Source of the DNA: Paramyrothecium sp. XJ0827
Lineage: Eukaryota; Ascomycota; Sordariomycetes; Hypocreales; Stachybotryaceae
NCBI GenBank assembly: GCA_020881915.1
Contig: JAJFPB010000004.1
Coordinates: forward strand, 1 to 64,000
DNA: 64,000 nt
Direction: 5' to 3'
Both the position numbers and the translations under genes were made by a program. This document shows positions 1-12,059 of the stretch, piece by piece (the stretch's first letter is position 1; every line of letters starts with the position of its first letter). The notes below the pieces were generated by a model. That model did not search any database. It saw only the letters and a list, made by a program, of their open reading frames with translations, and was not told the DNA's origin.

Positions 1-386
1 TTTAATTGATTACTTCACTTCATTTCCTGCCTTTTAATAATGGACTTCTATATCTTAAAACCCTATAACTTTAATTGTGGCCTTGCTTGCCTGGCTTGTT
101 TCCTGCTATTACTCTTCATTCTAAATTACTCTTTTTAAATCTTCTCTAAAACCCTTTTATAACTTTATTTTTGCCTCACTGGCCTGACTCTTTTCTAATT
201 ATTATCTTTAATTATTTATATGCTCTTTTTAATGCTAACTACTATTAACTTATAACTCTTTACTTTTATTTATTTTATTAAATATACTATTAAATTCTAT
301 AACCCTTATATTATCTCTTTTTATATCTTTTAATCTTTCCCTCGCGCTCTTACCTTATTACTAATTACTTTTCCTAACTATTACCT

Positions 387-555
387 AAACTCCTCCCCTA
401 ACCCTCACCATAAACCCCTCCCCTAACCCTCACTATAAACTCCTCCCCTAACCCTCACCATAAACCCCTCCCCTAACCCTCACTATAAACTCCTCCCCTA
501 ACCCTCACCATAAACCCCTCCCCTAACCCTCACCATAAACCCCTCCCCTAACCCT
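387..555. repeat. 25-bp minisatellite with telomere-like core
   Basis: About 6.7 tandem copies of a 25-bp unit of the form AAACYCCTCCCCTAACCCTCAYYAT. Copies alternate between two variants (ACTCCTC...CACCAT and ACCCCTC...CACTAT). Each unit contains CCCTAACCCT, which is one and a half telomere repeats on the strand expected at a left chromosome end. Confidence 0.9.
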
Positions 556-1684
556 TTCCCTTGCTATCTTACCTTATTACTAATTACTCCCTAATCTTAA
601 CTGTGGCCTCGCCGGCCTGGCTCTTTCCCGCTGTCGCCCTTAATTATTTATAACTCTTTTTAACTCTCCCCTAAAACCCTTCTATAACTAACCTAACTAT
701 GGCCTCGCCGGCCTGGCTCTTTTCTTGCTGTCGCCCTTAATTATTAACCCTAACCCATTTAAACCCTCCTCCCTCCCTTCTCCCTCTGACCTCCGACCTC
801 CGATCTCTACCCCTTAACCTTAACCCTATTCGCCCGGTCCGGTTCCGCCCTCTACTACTAATCCCCTAAATCCTCCCGCCTCCACATGGCCGCACATCAC
901 TTATTGTGGGTCTAACTGCCTGCTGCTTGCTTCTTTTCTAACTGCCCGCCTTATATTACATTGCAATCCCTGCTGTTTCCTTCCCTTTTGTACTTCTGCC
1001 TTTGTATATTCTGTAATCCGACTTTTCTTCTCTATTCTTCCTATATAAACCTTAACCCCTCTATCTACCCCTCCCTCCTTCTTTTACCCTTTCTTGCTGC
1101 TCTTTACCTCTCCGCTATTCGTCTTGGCTATTTATTCTAATCCTTGTCTCTACCTACCTGGCTAAACCCTTGCTTTCCTGCCTGCCTGCTTATATTGTCC
1201 GTTGCTTCTCTACTGACTTCTTTTGTTTTAATTCTTGCCTGCTAACTCTATTGACGGCCCTTCTTTTATCTTACCTAATGCCTACTGTCTCTGTCACCGC
1301 CATCTTGGCTACTGCTTGCCTTCTTGCTGCTGCTATAACTCTCGCCGTCTACGCCATGCCTGCCTCCTCCTACCTAACTGTTGTATTCACCTACGCCGCC
1401 ATTTATCTATCTCTATATCTTCACTACAACACTGGCTTCTCTGTTACCGCTGCCTTTGCTAATAACCCGTTGTCTTTACCTAATCTACTATCCGCCCTCC
1501 TCCCTTCATTATCTGCTTACCCTAACCCTTCTCATTGACTTGTTCCCATCTTAAACTAATTGGTCTGGGCCTACGTTTCGATTTTATCGTCAAATCCCGC
1601 CTAATCTATTAACACTCCTTGGTCTCTACATACTATACCATACTATCCACACTTACTCTATGGCCTGCAAACATGGGCAACCTT

Positions 1685-1795
1685 TCTCACCCTAACCATA
1701 TAAATGCAACCTCACCCTAACCATATTAATTAAACCTCACCCTAACCATATTAATTAAACCTCACCCTAACCATATTAATTAAACCTAACCTAAC
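1685..1795. repeat. Second 25-bp minisatellite
   Basis: Three near-perfect tandem copies of CCTCACCCTAACCATATTAAT plus TAAA (1,710-1,784), preceded by one diverged copy and followed by a partial one. The period is again 25 bp and the unit again holds CACCCTAACC, but the rest differs from the 387-555 array. Confidence 0.9.
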
Positions 1796-1904
1796 TGTCT
1801 CTACTCCGCCGTATAAATAATAATACCTATAACCCTCTAAAATTATATATCTCTTCTAACCTCTATTATATAATAATCTACAAATTTATATAAACCCCAC
1901 ACAT

Positions 1905-2290
1905 ATATTATTTGTCTCATGCCCGCCCCATCTTACCTTCTTACCTATCCATATAAACTTGTCCACCTCTTCTTCCCCAATTATACCCATCTCCTTTATT
2001 ATTTCCATCGTCTCGTCGTGGTAAAACCCTAACCCCGCGCCCCAAACCTTTTCTAATACACCTCTATACTGGCACTGCTTCCTTATATCTGGGCAAATGC
2101 CCCTCGTCCTCCTTTGCCGCCACCCATTGCTGGTAAATCCCCTGTGGCATCCCGCAATTAAAACACCCGCTGAAACTCGTAAACCGCCTGGCCTTAAATA
2201 CTATCTTCTTCACCTCTTCGGCCCACACCTGCGCTGCAATCCAATCTAATACTCCTCTCTACGGGCATACCCTCTCCCCGTTTATTTACG
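1905..2290 (-). pseudogene. Decayed copy of a telomere-linked helicase C-terminus
   Basis: Read on the minus strand, the segment encodes SGCFNCGMPQGIYQQW around 2,120-2,180. This is the Cys-x2-Cys ending typical of fungal telomere-linked helicases. Its order of landmarks (a TACGGGCA-like motif, TGTTTTAATTGCGG, a CAGTATAGAGG-like motif, CATATAAAC) parallels 2,690-3,080 of the neighbouring helicase, which has GGTTTTGGTGTGGG and CAGTATGAAGG at the matching places. No open frame connects the pieces, so this is a relic of a second tandem helicase gene. Confidence 0.7.
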
Positions 2291-2450
2291 CCTGACCGGC
2301 GCGGCTCTTTTCCTGCCCGGATGGTTTGTTACTCTTCTCTCTTTCCTTCTCTCTCCTCTCTCCACCCTTTTTACGCCTAACTGATGCCGCTCTTTTTCTG
2401 CCCGGATGGCTTGTTAATCTACTCTCTCATTCTCTCTTTCTTCTTCTGCC
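2287..2450. repeat. Direct repeat of about 83 bp, pyrimidine-rich
   Basis: Two copies, about 2,287-2,369 and 2,370-2,450. Each starts with TTTACGCCTRACYGRYGCSGCTC, continues TTTTYCTGCCCGGATGGYTTGTTA and ends in a long CTCT tract. The same skewed composition runs to about 2,520, where a 14-T run occurs. Confidence 0.8.
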
Positions 2451-2680
2451 TTACTGGCATTGCCTCTTTCTTTGGACGGCACTTTATTCCTTCGCTGTTT
2501 TCCTTGCTCTTTTTTTTTTTTTAAATGTCTTTATTCCAACCCTACTACTACCTAAACTACAAATATACCCTAACTCTCTCTACCTATAACTACTACACCA
2601 ACCCCTAATAATTGTATTCTCGCCCTAACCTAATATCTATTCTCTTTATACTAAATGCTCTATTCACTCCTCCTCTTCCA

Positions 2681-5600
2681 TTATCCACTTACATAACTCT
2701 GCAAATCCCCGGCACATCTCATTTGTCTCCATCCCACCCCATAACTTAATCCTCCTTCCTGCCCATGTATAAAACCCCTCGACTCTCTCTCTTGCCCACT
2801 TAACCCCTTGACCTTATCCTGGAAAATACAAACGGCTGCCCCGTAAAACCGCGCCAATACTCCTTCATACTGACATTTCCCTCCCTGTATCTTCTCGTAT
2901 CTCCCCGTCATCATCCATTACCTTCCATCCATTACAAACCTTGTATGGCAACCCACACCAAAACAACCGCTGTACGGTTCAAACCCTCGCTTTCGAAACA
3001 TCTCCTCTTCTATCCTTGCCATAACCCCGCTCACCTCTCTGTACCCTGCCGTACCCTTTAACGGGCACTCTTCCATTCTGTGCTCATCTGCCTCATCCCC
3101 ATCCGGCAAATCGCACAACACTCTGCCCAACTTTCCAAATAACCCTCCAACTCGCTCGCCATCGCCGTTTCCTCCATCATTTGCTTCCTGCTTTGCCACT
3201 CTTGGAATGCAATATCTCGTCTCTGCCGGTCGAACGCTATTTGTGCCTCTGCGTATTCGACTTCGTCTTGGTCTTGGCCTTGGTCTTGGCTTTGGTTGTC
3301 CAACTTTTCTTCTATTCGTCCGCAAACATCGCATTGCTCTTCACCTTCTTCACACCCCTCTCGATCCGTTCGACCATCCATCGACATATCCAATATCTTT
3401 CGCCGGCATTCCTCCCTCTCCACGTAATCCACACTTCTCTCCTCTCTTTCTTCCTTACACCACCCGCTCTGCTCGGCCTTTGCCTTTTGCCGCCTCTCGG
3501 CCTCTTGCTTATCTTGTTTCAACCCCGGCAAATAACAACCGCATCGCTGACTTGCCCGTCTCGTCCCGCTCGCCCGCTCTCCTGTACGTAATCTCGAATT
3601 CGCCTCGGCATCCATCCATGCACTACCAACCTTATGTCGGGTATATCGATTCCCATCCCTAATGCGTTCGTTGCCACTATAATTCTCTCTCCCATCATCC
3701 ACATCTGTAACCGTTCCTTCTTGCCCTCCTTTGTGTCGACCTTGTTGTAATATGTGCCACAACCAAACATCTCCCTAACCTCTTCACCCGTTCCACTGAC
3801 CCGCCATAAATGATCACCTTGCCGTCGTGTCCTCCACGGATCCATGCTTCTACAACCTCTTTGATCCTCTTATCTTCTGCCATCTGTGCCTCCTCTTCCT
3901 CTTGCCTCCAATGTGCCTTCCCTTTGCCCCTTGCTTTATTACTCCTATGCTCCACCTTGATGACGCTGTACCGTATGTTGCGTCGTGTTGTTTTGCTTCG
4001 AAACACTACCTCCCGCCCGGGCTGGATCGCCGCCACCTTGTAAAACTCGACCATCTCGTCCGGGCCCATCGTGGCTGTTAAAAATACCCGCTGCACACCC
4101 CACTCCCGAACCACCTTTCCGACTTCGCTTAACTTTGGCCGGAACGTTGCGCTGCCATCCATTAATGTGTGGCACTCTTCTAAAATCACTCGGTCCAAAA
4201 CACCCTGGTTTTGCAATCGGTTGACGTAATCTCGGAACCCGCCCGTCACCGCTGACTCGGGCGTCACGAAAACTATGCTTGCTGTCGGCGTTCCCTGCTG
4301 GCTGTTCCATATATGGGACGTAATTTGGAACTCCGTGCAACGTTTATGTAAATCTTCCTGCAATGCAACCAATGGCACTACAACGATCGTTGTCCCCTCT
4401 GGTGAACAATATGCCGGCAACATGAACGACAAACTCTTGCCTCCACCCGTGCTTGTGATCTGGATAATCGGCGTTTCCCCGCGATGATGGCCCGGATCAC
4501 CTTCGACTGTTGACCACGAAACTCTGTCCCTCGTCCCATCATCTGCTGTAACTGTCCGGAAATATCGACTTGCCGTAACCGATGTAATCGTCGGAATCGC
4601 CCTTCCTCCCGCTCGCTTTCGAACTGATCTCGCTTGCGCTTCCGCCCGCCCTGCGCACTCGCCCCTGTACCGAACCGAAAAATCGATGTAACTCGTGGCT
4701 GATGTTCCGGAATTCCTCCCGCATCCGCGCTGTGCCTCCTAACCCTTGTTGTAACTCTCGCGCATAAATTATACCCGCGATATGCGATTGGTGGCCGGCC
4801 TGTAAATCCGCCGCGTCATTGTCGATCCCGTCCTCGTCTTCGTATTCCACCCCGTCTTCTCCCACCCTCTTTGCAAACTTGCCTCCTAAATACCGGTTGG
4901 ATATCGCGATGGCGATGTGCCGCCATACGCTGATATTCAACCGACAACCCATTAATCGCTGGCTGATCTGCTGTAAAATTCGCCGCGCCCGATCCGGTGT
5001 CCATTTTCTTTCCCCACCCAATTCTTCCATTCAACGGGTATGGTCATATCGATGCCTTCGTCTTCCGACTGGCTTGACCGACTTGACCGACCTACCTGAC
5101 TTGACCGACTTGCCCGACTTGACCTTGCTTGTGCCAAACTCTCCTTGTTGCCAATTCCGTCCGTACTACCCTTTTCTTCTCCAAACTCCCTTTCTCCTTC
5201 CTCCTCGCTGCTATATCCCTCGTCTTCGTCGCTGTTGTGGTGCCGCTTGCGGTATGCGATCTCTTCGCTCCATAAAAATGGGCTTACTTGGTCTGCACCC
5301 TTGACCATACCCTGCACCTGCTGCCAAAACGGCAACACCAACCACAAATACCAAACCAATAATTCCCCAACCTCTCTGGGTATAAAACGGTGAATGATTT
5401 TCGCCTGGCCCGTTTGCTGGAAATTTTTATGGTATGCTGTAACGAAACATACGTCGCCGTTGTGGATAAAAATGTTGCGTGTGCCGCCGTTGCTGGTGTT
5501 CTTATACCGTATTCCTAAAATTTCCCATAATCGCGCGGGCATTGACAATAAATGCTTCAAAAACCACATCAACTCCCGGAACCGCTCCAATATTTTGCTG

Positions 5601-7482
5601 TACTCCTGCAATGCCTTCTTTTTGTACGGATGCTTTTGCTTTTCATCGGTCGAAATCCATTCTTTTTGCAGTTCCTTGCGCTGAACCAACCGTGTGAATA
5701 CCCAACCCTTGCCTTGCTCCAACCATGTGTTGCGGCTGTCCTCTAAAAACGAATAACCCACCTTGTCCTCGCTATTGTCGTCCTCCACACGATCCCACGG
5801 GATATGCGGTAACTTGCTGAACCCTTCTTCGCTGCCGTCAACCATGGCCAACTTGCATAATAACTCCCTCGCCTCGACGACGACGGCGTGTATCATTTCC
5901 GTTAATTGACCCATTGTGAACTTGGTTCGCTTGTATTGGACTTGCTCTCCTTCCAATCGATGCTGCCGCCCGCCGTTGTATTGAACCGAATGTGCATGCC
6001 GTATGTCCGTGTCTCCAATATCCAATCCATCGGGCCGGGTTGTTCTGATCGTCCGTCGCCGACACGGGTCATAAACTTACGAACCATTTTCCGTACGCGG
6101 GTGAACATGCCCGGCGTACGCTCGCGTGCTAATCTCTCCTCCATATTGTGCACCCTCCTGGTTAACTGCACCTCTTCCTCGCGTTGCCGATATGCCCAAC
6201 CGATGGCAAACATGCGGGCCACCTTGATCACGGCTGACAAAACGGGTGTATAATCCGACGGGTCGTACCAACCACCATCTTCGCGAATGCCTAATACGGC
6301 CAACGCGCTAACAATGGCATTCTGATGTTCATTATCGCCCACCTGATGATCCAAAAACAACATAACCATCTCCAAACACTGCCGATCAATTGCTCCATCC
6401 GATGGCGGATTGTTTGTTGGTTTACTCTTGCCCTGGAACGCTTCGTCGCGGGTTCGTGCATGCTGTATGAATGCATCCCACGCTGCCTGCTGTGCGCTCG
6501 TGAACTGATACGGCGGTCGTTCGTCCTCGTCTTCCTGTTGCTGCGTTCGGTACCATATGCTTGTGATCTTGCGCCATACCTCCTTATATCGTATCCATGA
6601 ATCATCTTCCATCCGCCCTTCAAACGGTTGTGCGGGTTTCTTCCCAACTTCTCGCCGGTTGATTTCGAATAACGCGGCTGTCCCAACTTTGCTCGGGCGG
6701 CATAAACCCCTCGACCATTCCATGGTACGGTCTAAACTCTCGCACACCTGCCGCAACACACCCTCTTCGTCCCCGATGGGTCCGGTCATGGCCCGCAATG
6801 CATTGCGGTCTAAACCCTTCAAATGGACTGACCAACCCACCCTGCCCAACCATGCGTTGGCCTCGAATTTCTGGTTCACTTCTTCGATCCGATCTTCTTT
6901 CTCGGCTTCCTTGAACCGCTGCTCTTGCGTACTGTGGAACTCCTCAATCTTTCGCATGATGTCTCGTTCCTCGGCTTCTGGCTCTGGTTTAACACCTGGC
7001 TCTCGAACTTCGAACCATGCACTGCCGGCTCGGGACGGGAAAAACCGTTGGCAATAAACGCCGGTCGTCCATGGCACAAGCCGCTCCGCTTGATGGGTTC
7101 TTCTTCGGGAACTATCGCCTTGTCTCCGTTCATTTTTCCACTGGTGCTTATCCGTGGCGTGATCCCGCATATGCTTCTCTCGTCGGACAATATATGGGCA
7201 CTGATTACATCTTATACCATCTGGCTGTGGCCTGGCGATGATTGGCACCGGCTCGATGGCTTCCACCGGCAACGGGTATTGTCTTAACTGCGTCTGGTCA
7301 TAAATAATTCCCGGGATTAACTTTACCGCTTGGATGATCTTCGCCCTTTCCTTGCTATCAATATCTCGATGATGTCTCCGTAAATGCGTCTGAACCTCAT
7401 CGGCAATACATGCATGCTCACATTGGTTACAAAGCATGAATGGATATTCGGGTAACTTTGTGAATGGACCGAATGCCTCCAT
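2681..7482 (-). pseudogene. Telomere-linked RecQ-like DNA helicase, frameshifted
   Basis: Equivalent to roughly 1,600 residues, starting MEAFGPFTKLPEYPF at 7,482. The N-terminus has two C2H2-type fingers (CNQCEHACIADEVQTHLRRH, then CNQCPYIVRREKHMRDH) of the OrsD/DUF3505 type common in fungal telomere-linked helicases. The helicase core follows at about 4,470-3,520. It has Walker A TSTGGGKSLSF (about 4,440-4,465), EECH in place of DEAH/DECH, FLTATMG, ATNALGMGIDIPDI and QESGRAGRDG. A Cys-containing tail ends near 2,918. The frame changes at about 5,950, 5,010, 4,555, 4,475, 3,780, 3,520 and 3,100, and a stop interrupts the tail at about 2,917. Several shifts sit in short homopolymers such as GGGGAAAG, so single-base assembly errors could mimic decay. 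The family acts at chromosome ends, and left-end placement fits. It is transcribed toward the telomere. Confidence 0.85.
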
Positions 7483-7878
7483 TTTTACTTAACCCTTAAT
7501 CGGTGGCAATGAATGGTTGAAGTTGGATTACTTAAATGGAAATGGGTTATCTCTACCTTTATTATGGCTGGCTCTATCCCCTTAACATGGCCTCCTGGTC
7601 GTCGGGACCCACTCTCAACCTCACTTCATTTACTTGGGCCGAATTTCGGATGGCCACCAGAAATGCAATTCTGCTTCATTTTAAATAAAAACATACGTGC
7701 TTAGTCTCCAAGATCGTGGCTCTCTATTGATATATATATTATGTATTTTACTGCTGTCTAACCCAAAAACCATAGACGCCACTTTGCAAAAACCATGGAC
7801 GCCAGTTTCATTAGCGCGAAAATAAAATGTATGTAATTTCAAAAACCTTTGAGTCCATGGCACAAGTCATAAGTGATA
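7483..7878. other. Upstream flank of the helicase, no gene seen
   Basis: Normal composition. A short CCATGGACGCCA / CATAGACGCCA motif repeats at about 7,770 and 7,792. No open frame with recognisable content was found. This is presumably the helicase promoter and spacer. Confidence 0.5.
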
Positions 7879-8560
7879 GGATAGCTTGATATCTTACGAA
7901 AATGGATGAACGGGATCGCCTGGTACTTACCTTTAAACTGGATGCTTTTTTGTATATTTTACCCTGGTGGTTCCAATTCAATGGGGTGTCCAACTTCAAT
8001 TCGTTTTACTGTTCAGCGGATATGCCAAGACTTTAGCTACTATGGGGTTTTAAATCGATGGACTGTCCAACGATCCGCGCATATAGGATAGCTACTATGG
8101 GGTTTTAAATCGATGGACTGTCCAACGATCCGCGCATATAGGATAGGATAGCTTGATATCTTACGAAAATGGATGAACGGGATCGCCTGGTACTTACCTT
8201 TAAACTGGATGCTTTTTTGTATATTTTACCCTGGTGGTTCCAATTCAATGGGGTGTCCAACTTCAATTCGTTTTACTGTTCAGCGGATATGCCAAGACTT
8301 TAGCTACTATGGGGTTTTAAATCGATGGACTGTCCAACGATCCGCGCATATAGGATAGGATAGGATAGGATAGACTTTAGCTACTATGGGGTTTTAAATC
8401 GATGGACTGTCCAACGATCCGCGCATATAGGATAGCTACTATGGGGTTTTAAATCGATGGACTGTCCAACGATCCGCGCATATAGGATAGACTTTAGCTA
8501 CTATGGGGTTTTAAATCGATGGACTGTCCAACGATCCGCGCATATAGGATAGGATATGTT
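7879..8560. repeat. Nested tandem repeats (267 bp, 55 bp and GGATA units)
   Basis: A long unit starting AGGATAGCTTGATATCTTACG is present twice at an exact 267-bp offset (about 7,879-8,091 and 8,146-8,358), apparently identical over at least 186 bp. A shorter unit of about 55 bp, AGCTACTATGGGGTTTTAAA through CCGCGCATATAGGAT, recurs at about 8,036, 8,090, 8,303, 8,378, 8,432 and 8,495. The units are joined by runs of GGATA. The copies are almost unmutated although they abut a RIP-destroyed block. Confidence 0.92.
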
Positions 8561-11500
8561 TTTTTTTTATTAATAAAATAGATTTTATAGTTCTATTAAA
8601 AGTATTTTTTTAATTTAAACTTTTTTTATAAATATAATATATTTTTAGAATATTCTTTATTTTTTTTAAATTCTTTTTTTTTATTTTAAGATCTTCTTTT
8701 TATTAATTAAATAGATTTTCTATTATTTACTTTAATACTTATTATAACTTCTTAAAATATAAGATTTCTTAGTTTATATTAATTTAGCTTTATTTATATT
8801 ATAAATTAAATTATAGTAATTCTCTTTTAATTATAGTAGTTTTTATTATATAATTTCTTCTAGTTTTATATTATTTATTTTATTTAAATAGTAATTTATA
8901 ATAAATATTTATTTATTTTTTTCTTAATTTTTAAGTTCCTATTTTAATATAAGTCCTAATTTATATATTTAATTAGTAATTTAATTAATTTATAGATTTT
9001 TAAATTTAAATTATAGTTTTTAAAAAAAAAAATTATTATTTAATAATATAATATTAAAAATTATTTTAAAAATTATATTATAATTATAAAATATTAAGAA
9101 ATATATTTCTTTATTAATAAATCTATTTATATATATAAATAATATCTTTTTAATTAATTTTATAATATAATTTATTTTTTTAATTTTTTTATAATAATTA
9201 AAATTAATTTATTAATTTAAAATTAATAAAACTTTAAATTACTTTAAAATTTAATTTTATAATAATTTTATATTTATTAATTATTACTTTAATTATAATA
9301 ATTTTATATATTACTTTATTATAATTTTAAATTATATTAAGAATTATTTAATTATTATATTTTATTTATAATTCTTTTATAAATAAATATTTTTATTTTT
9401 ATTTAATTTATTTTAATAAAAATATTATTAATATTTTATAGGGATTTTTATTTTATTTTATTTTAAGATTTAATATTTAAATTATAGTAATAAAATATTT
9501 ATAATAGAAGTTATTTAATATATAGTACTTATTATATTATTTTATATAATAATTAGAGATTTTTTTATTTAGTTCTTTTTTAGAAAATAAATTTATATTA
9601 AGTACTTTAATTAATTTATAATTATTAATAATTAATTATTTCTTTTATTAATTCTTTTATATTACTAATTATTACTAAGTATTTAAAATATATTTCTTTA
9701 AATATATAATATTTTTAATATTCCTTTTTATATTTTATTAAAGTAATATTATTATAAAGATTTAAAAATCTATAAAATCTTATTTTTTTTTTTTTTTATA
9801 ATAAAAATATTTTATAAAATATTTCTAATAGCTTTTTATTTAATATAACTTAGCTTTTTTTTATTTTATTTAATAATTTAATTTTATTTAATTATTATTA
9901 TTTAGTTTTTTTTATAAATTTTAATAATATTAAAAATTTTATTTATATATTATTTATAATAAATTATAAAATAATTTTTTTATATTTTATTTATTTTAAT
10001 ATTTTTATAATTAATATAAATCTTTTTATAAAATTATAATTTTATATTATTTATATATTACTTTTTTAATTTAAAATTAAAGATCTTTTATATTATATAA
10101 TAAAATAATATTTTATTTTCTTATTTTTATTAAGAAGATTTTTTTTTATTTTTTTATTAAAATATATTATATATAAGTATTATAAATATAAAATCTATAT
10201 AATATTATAATATTATAAGTAATTAATATTTATATATAAATTATTTTTTCTTTAAATTCTTAGTAATTATATATATATAGAATTTAGTAGAGCTTTTTCT
10301 ATTATAATTATATAAATAAAAATATTTTTATTTATATAGGGATTTTATTATTTTTTTTTACTTTTTATATTATATAATTTATTATTCTTTTTTAAAATTA
10401 TTATTTAAATATATTTATTTTTTATTTAAGTTCTTTAAAAATAAATTATTATTTTTATTTAATATTTTATTATTAATAATAATATTAAAATCTTTAAGAC
10501 TTAATATTTATTTTTATAATTAAATATTTAGGATTTTTATATATAATTACTTTTTATTATTTCTTTAATTACTTTTTAGAATTTTATATATATTAGTAGT
10601 TTTATAAATATATATTATATTTATAATTCTAATTTAATTATAGTAATATAATTTTAATATATTTTATTATTTTAATAATATAAATTATAATAATTTTATT
10701 AAGTTATAACTTATTTTTAGTAATTAAAATAAATCTTTCTTTTTTTTTAGAATTAATTTTATTTAAATTATTAATATTCTTAAATAAAATACTTTTTTTA
10801 TTATAATTATAATAAATAATATTTATTTTTTAAATTACTTTTAGTTTTATAAAACTAAATTTAATTCTATAGAAAATATTTACTTATTTTTATTACTTTA
10901 AATTATTAATATTATATTTAATATATAAAATATTTTTATATTATTTTTTCTTTTTTTATATTTAAAGTTATATTTATTAATCTTAATTATTTTATATATA
11001 TATTCTTTTAATAAATATTTAAATTATTTAATTTTAATAAATTTATTTTTAATATTTTTTTTATATTTATTCTAAAAAATCTTTTTATAAATTTTTTTAA
11101 TTTATTTTAATTTAAAAATAATTTACTTAAATTATATTATAAAGCTAATATATAACTTAATTTAAATTATTTTATTAAAATCTTATTTTATTTCTTAGAT
11201 TTTATTTATAATATTAAAGATTTTCTTAATATATTTTTTAAATTTATTAAAATTATTAAAAATTCTTTTTATATTTTTTTATATTTAATTCCTAATTTAA
11301 TAATATAATTTTAAAATATAAATTTAAATTAAATAAAAGTATTATTTTTTAGATTTTAAATTATAAATTTAATTTATTTTTTATTTATAATAAAGATTTT
11401 AAAGAAATATAAAAAGTAAATTTTAAGTATTATAAGAAATCCTTAAAACTTATAAAAGTTTTTATTAAAGGATTTAAACTTATATAATTTAATAATTATA

Positions 11501-12059
11501 TTTAATTTTTTTTATATTTCTTAGTATTTTATATATTTAGAAGTTTTTTAATTTAATTTTTAGTACTTTAAGTTATATAAAAATTAAGATGAGTAATTTT
11601 CTATAATTATTACTTAAGTTAAGTAATAATACTTTTAAGGTAATTAATTTTATAAGATTTAATTAATATTATAATTATATTAATTTAAATTTAATTAAAT
11701 TTAATTAAGAAATTTTAAATAAGTTACTTAAGTATTTTAATTTTATAATCTTTTTTATTATTAAAATTATTATTTAATTTCTTATTTAGATCTTTTATTT
11801 TAATATTATTTTTAAAGGAAATTTTAAATAATATTTTTTTAATTTTATTTTTATTTTTAATAATAAATATAAAGAACTTAGAACTTTTTTTTATTATTAT
11901 AAGTATTATTTTAAAGAAATAATATATTTTAAAATAAGAACTATTAATATATAATAATTAGATTTAAATTTAAGTATAAAGTAAATAATTTTATAATTTA
12001 TTATTTAATATAAGAAATAAGATTTTCTTTTAAAGTAATAAATTACTTATTATTAATTT

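Larger units (their letters stand above)
1..1900. repeat. Subtelomeric pyrimidine-rich repeat region
   Basis: The plus strand is strongly C/T-rich and G-poor. A unit containing GTGGCCTCGCCGGCCTGGCTC, followed by TTAATTATTTATAACTC and CCCTAAAACCCTTCTATAAC, recurs at about 70-155, 165-250, 600-685 and 695-745 with increasing identity. Scattered CCCTAA motifs are oriented as expected if the telomere lies to the left. No convincing gene is visible; long reading frames here come from base skew. Subtelomeric character is inferred from these motifs and from the adjacent telomere-linked helicase. Confidence 0.7.

Noticed and set aside
1170..1538. 122-codon plus-strand frame with hydrophobic composition
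   Set aside because: It lies in pyrimidine-rich repeat DNA, where Leu/Ser/Pro-rich frames arise from base skew. No family features or start context.
7879..8560. Regular repeats considered as a CRISPR-like array
   Set aside because: Units are contiguous tandem copies without unique spacers, in a eukaryotic chromosome.
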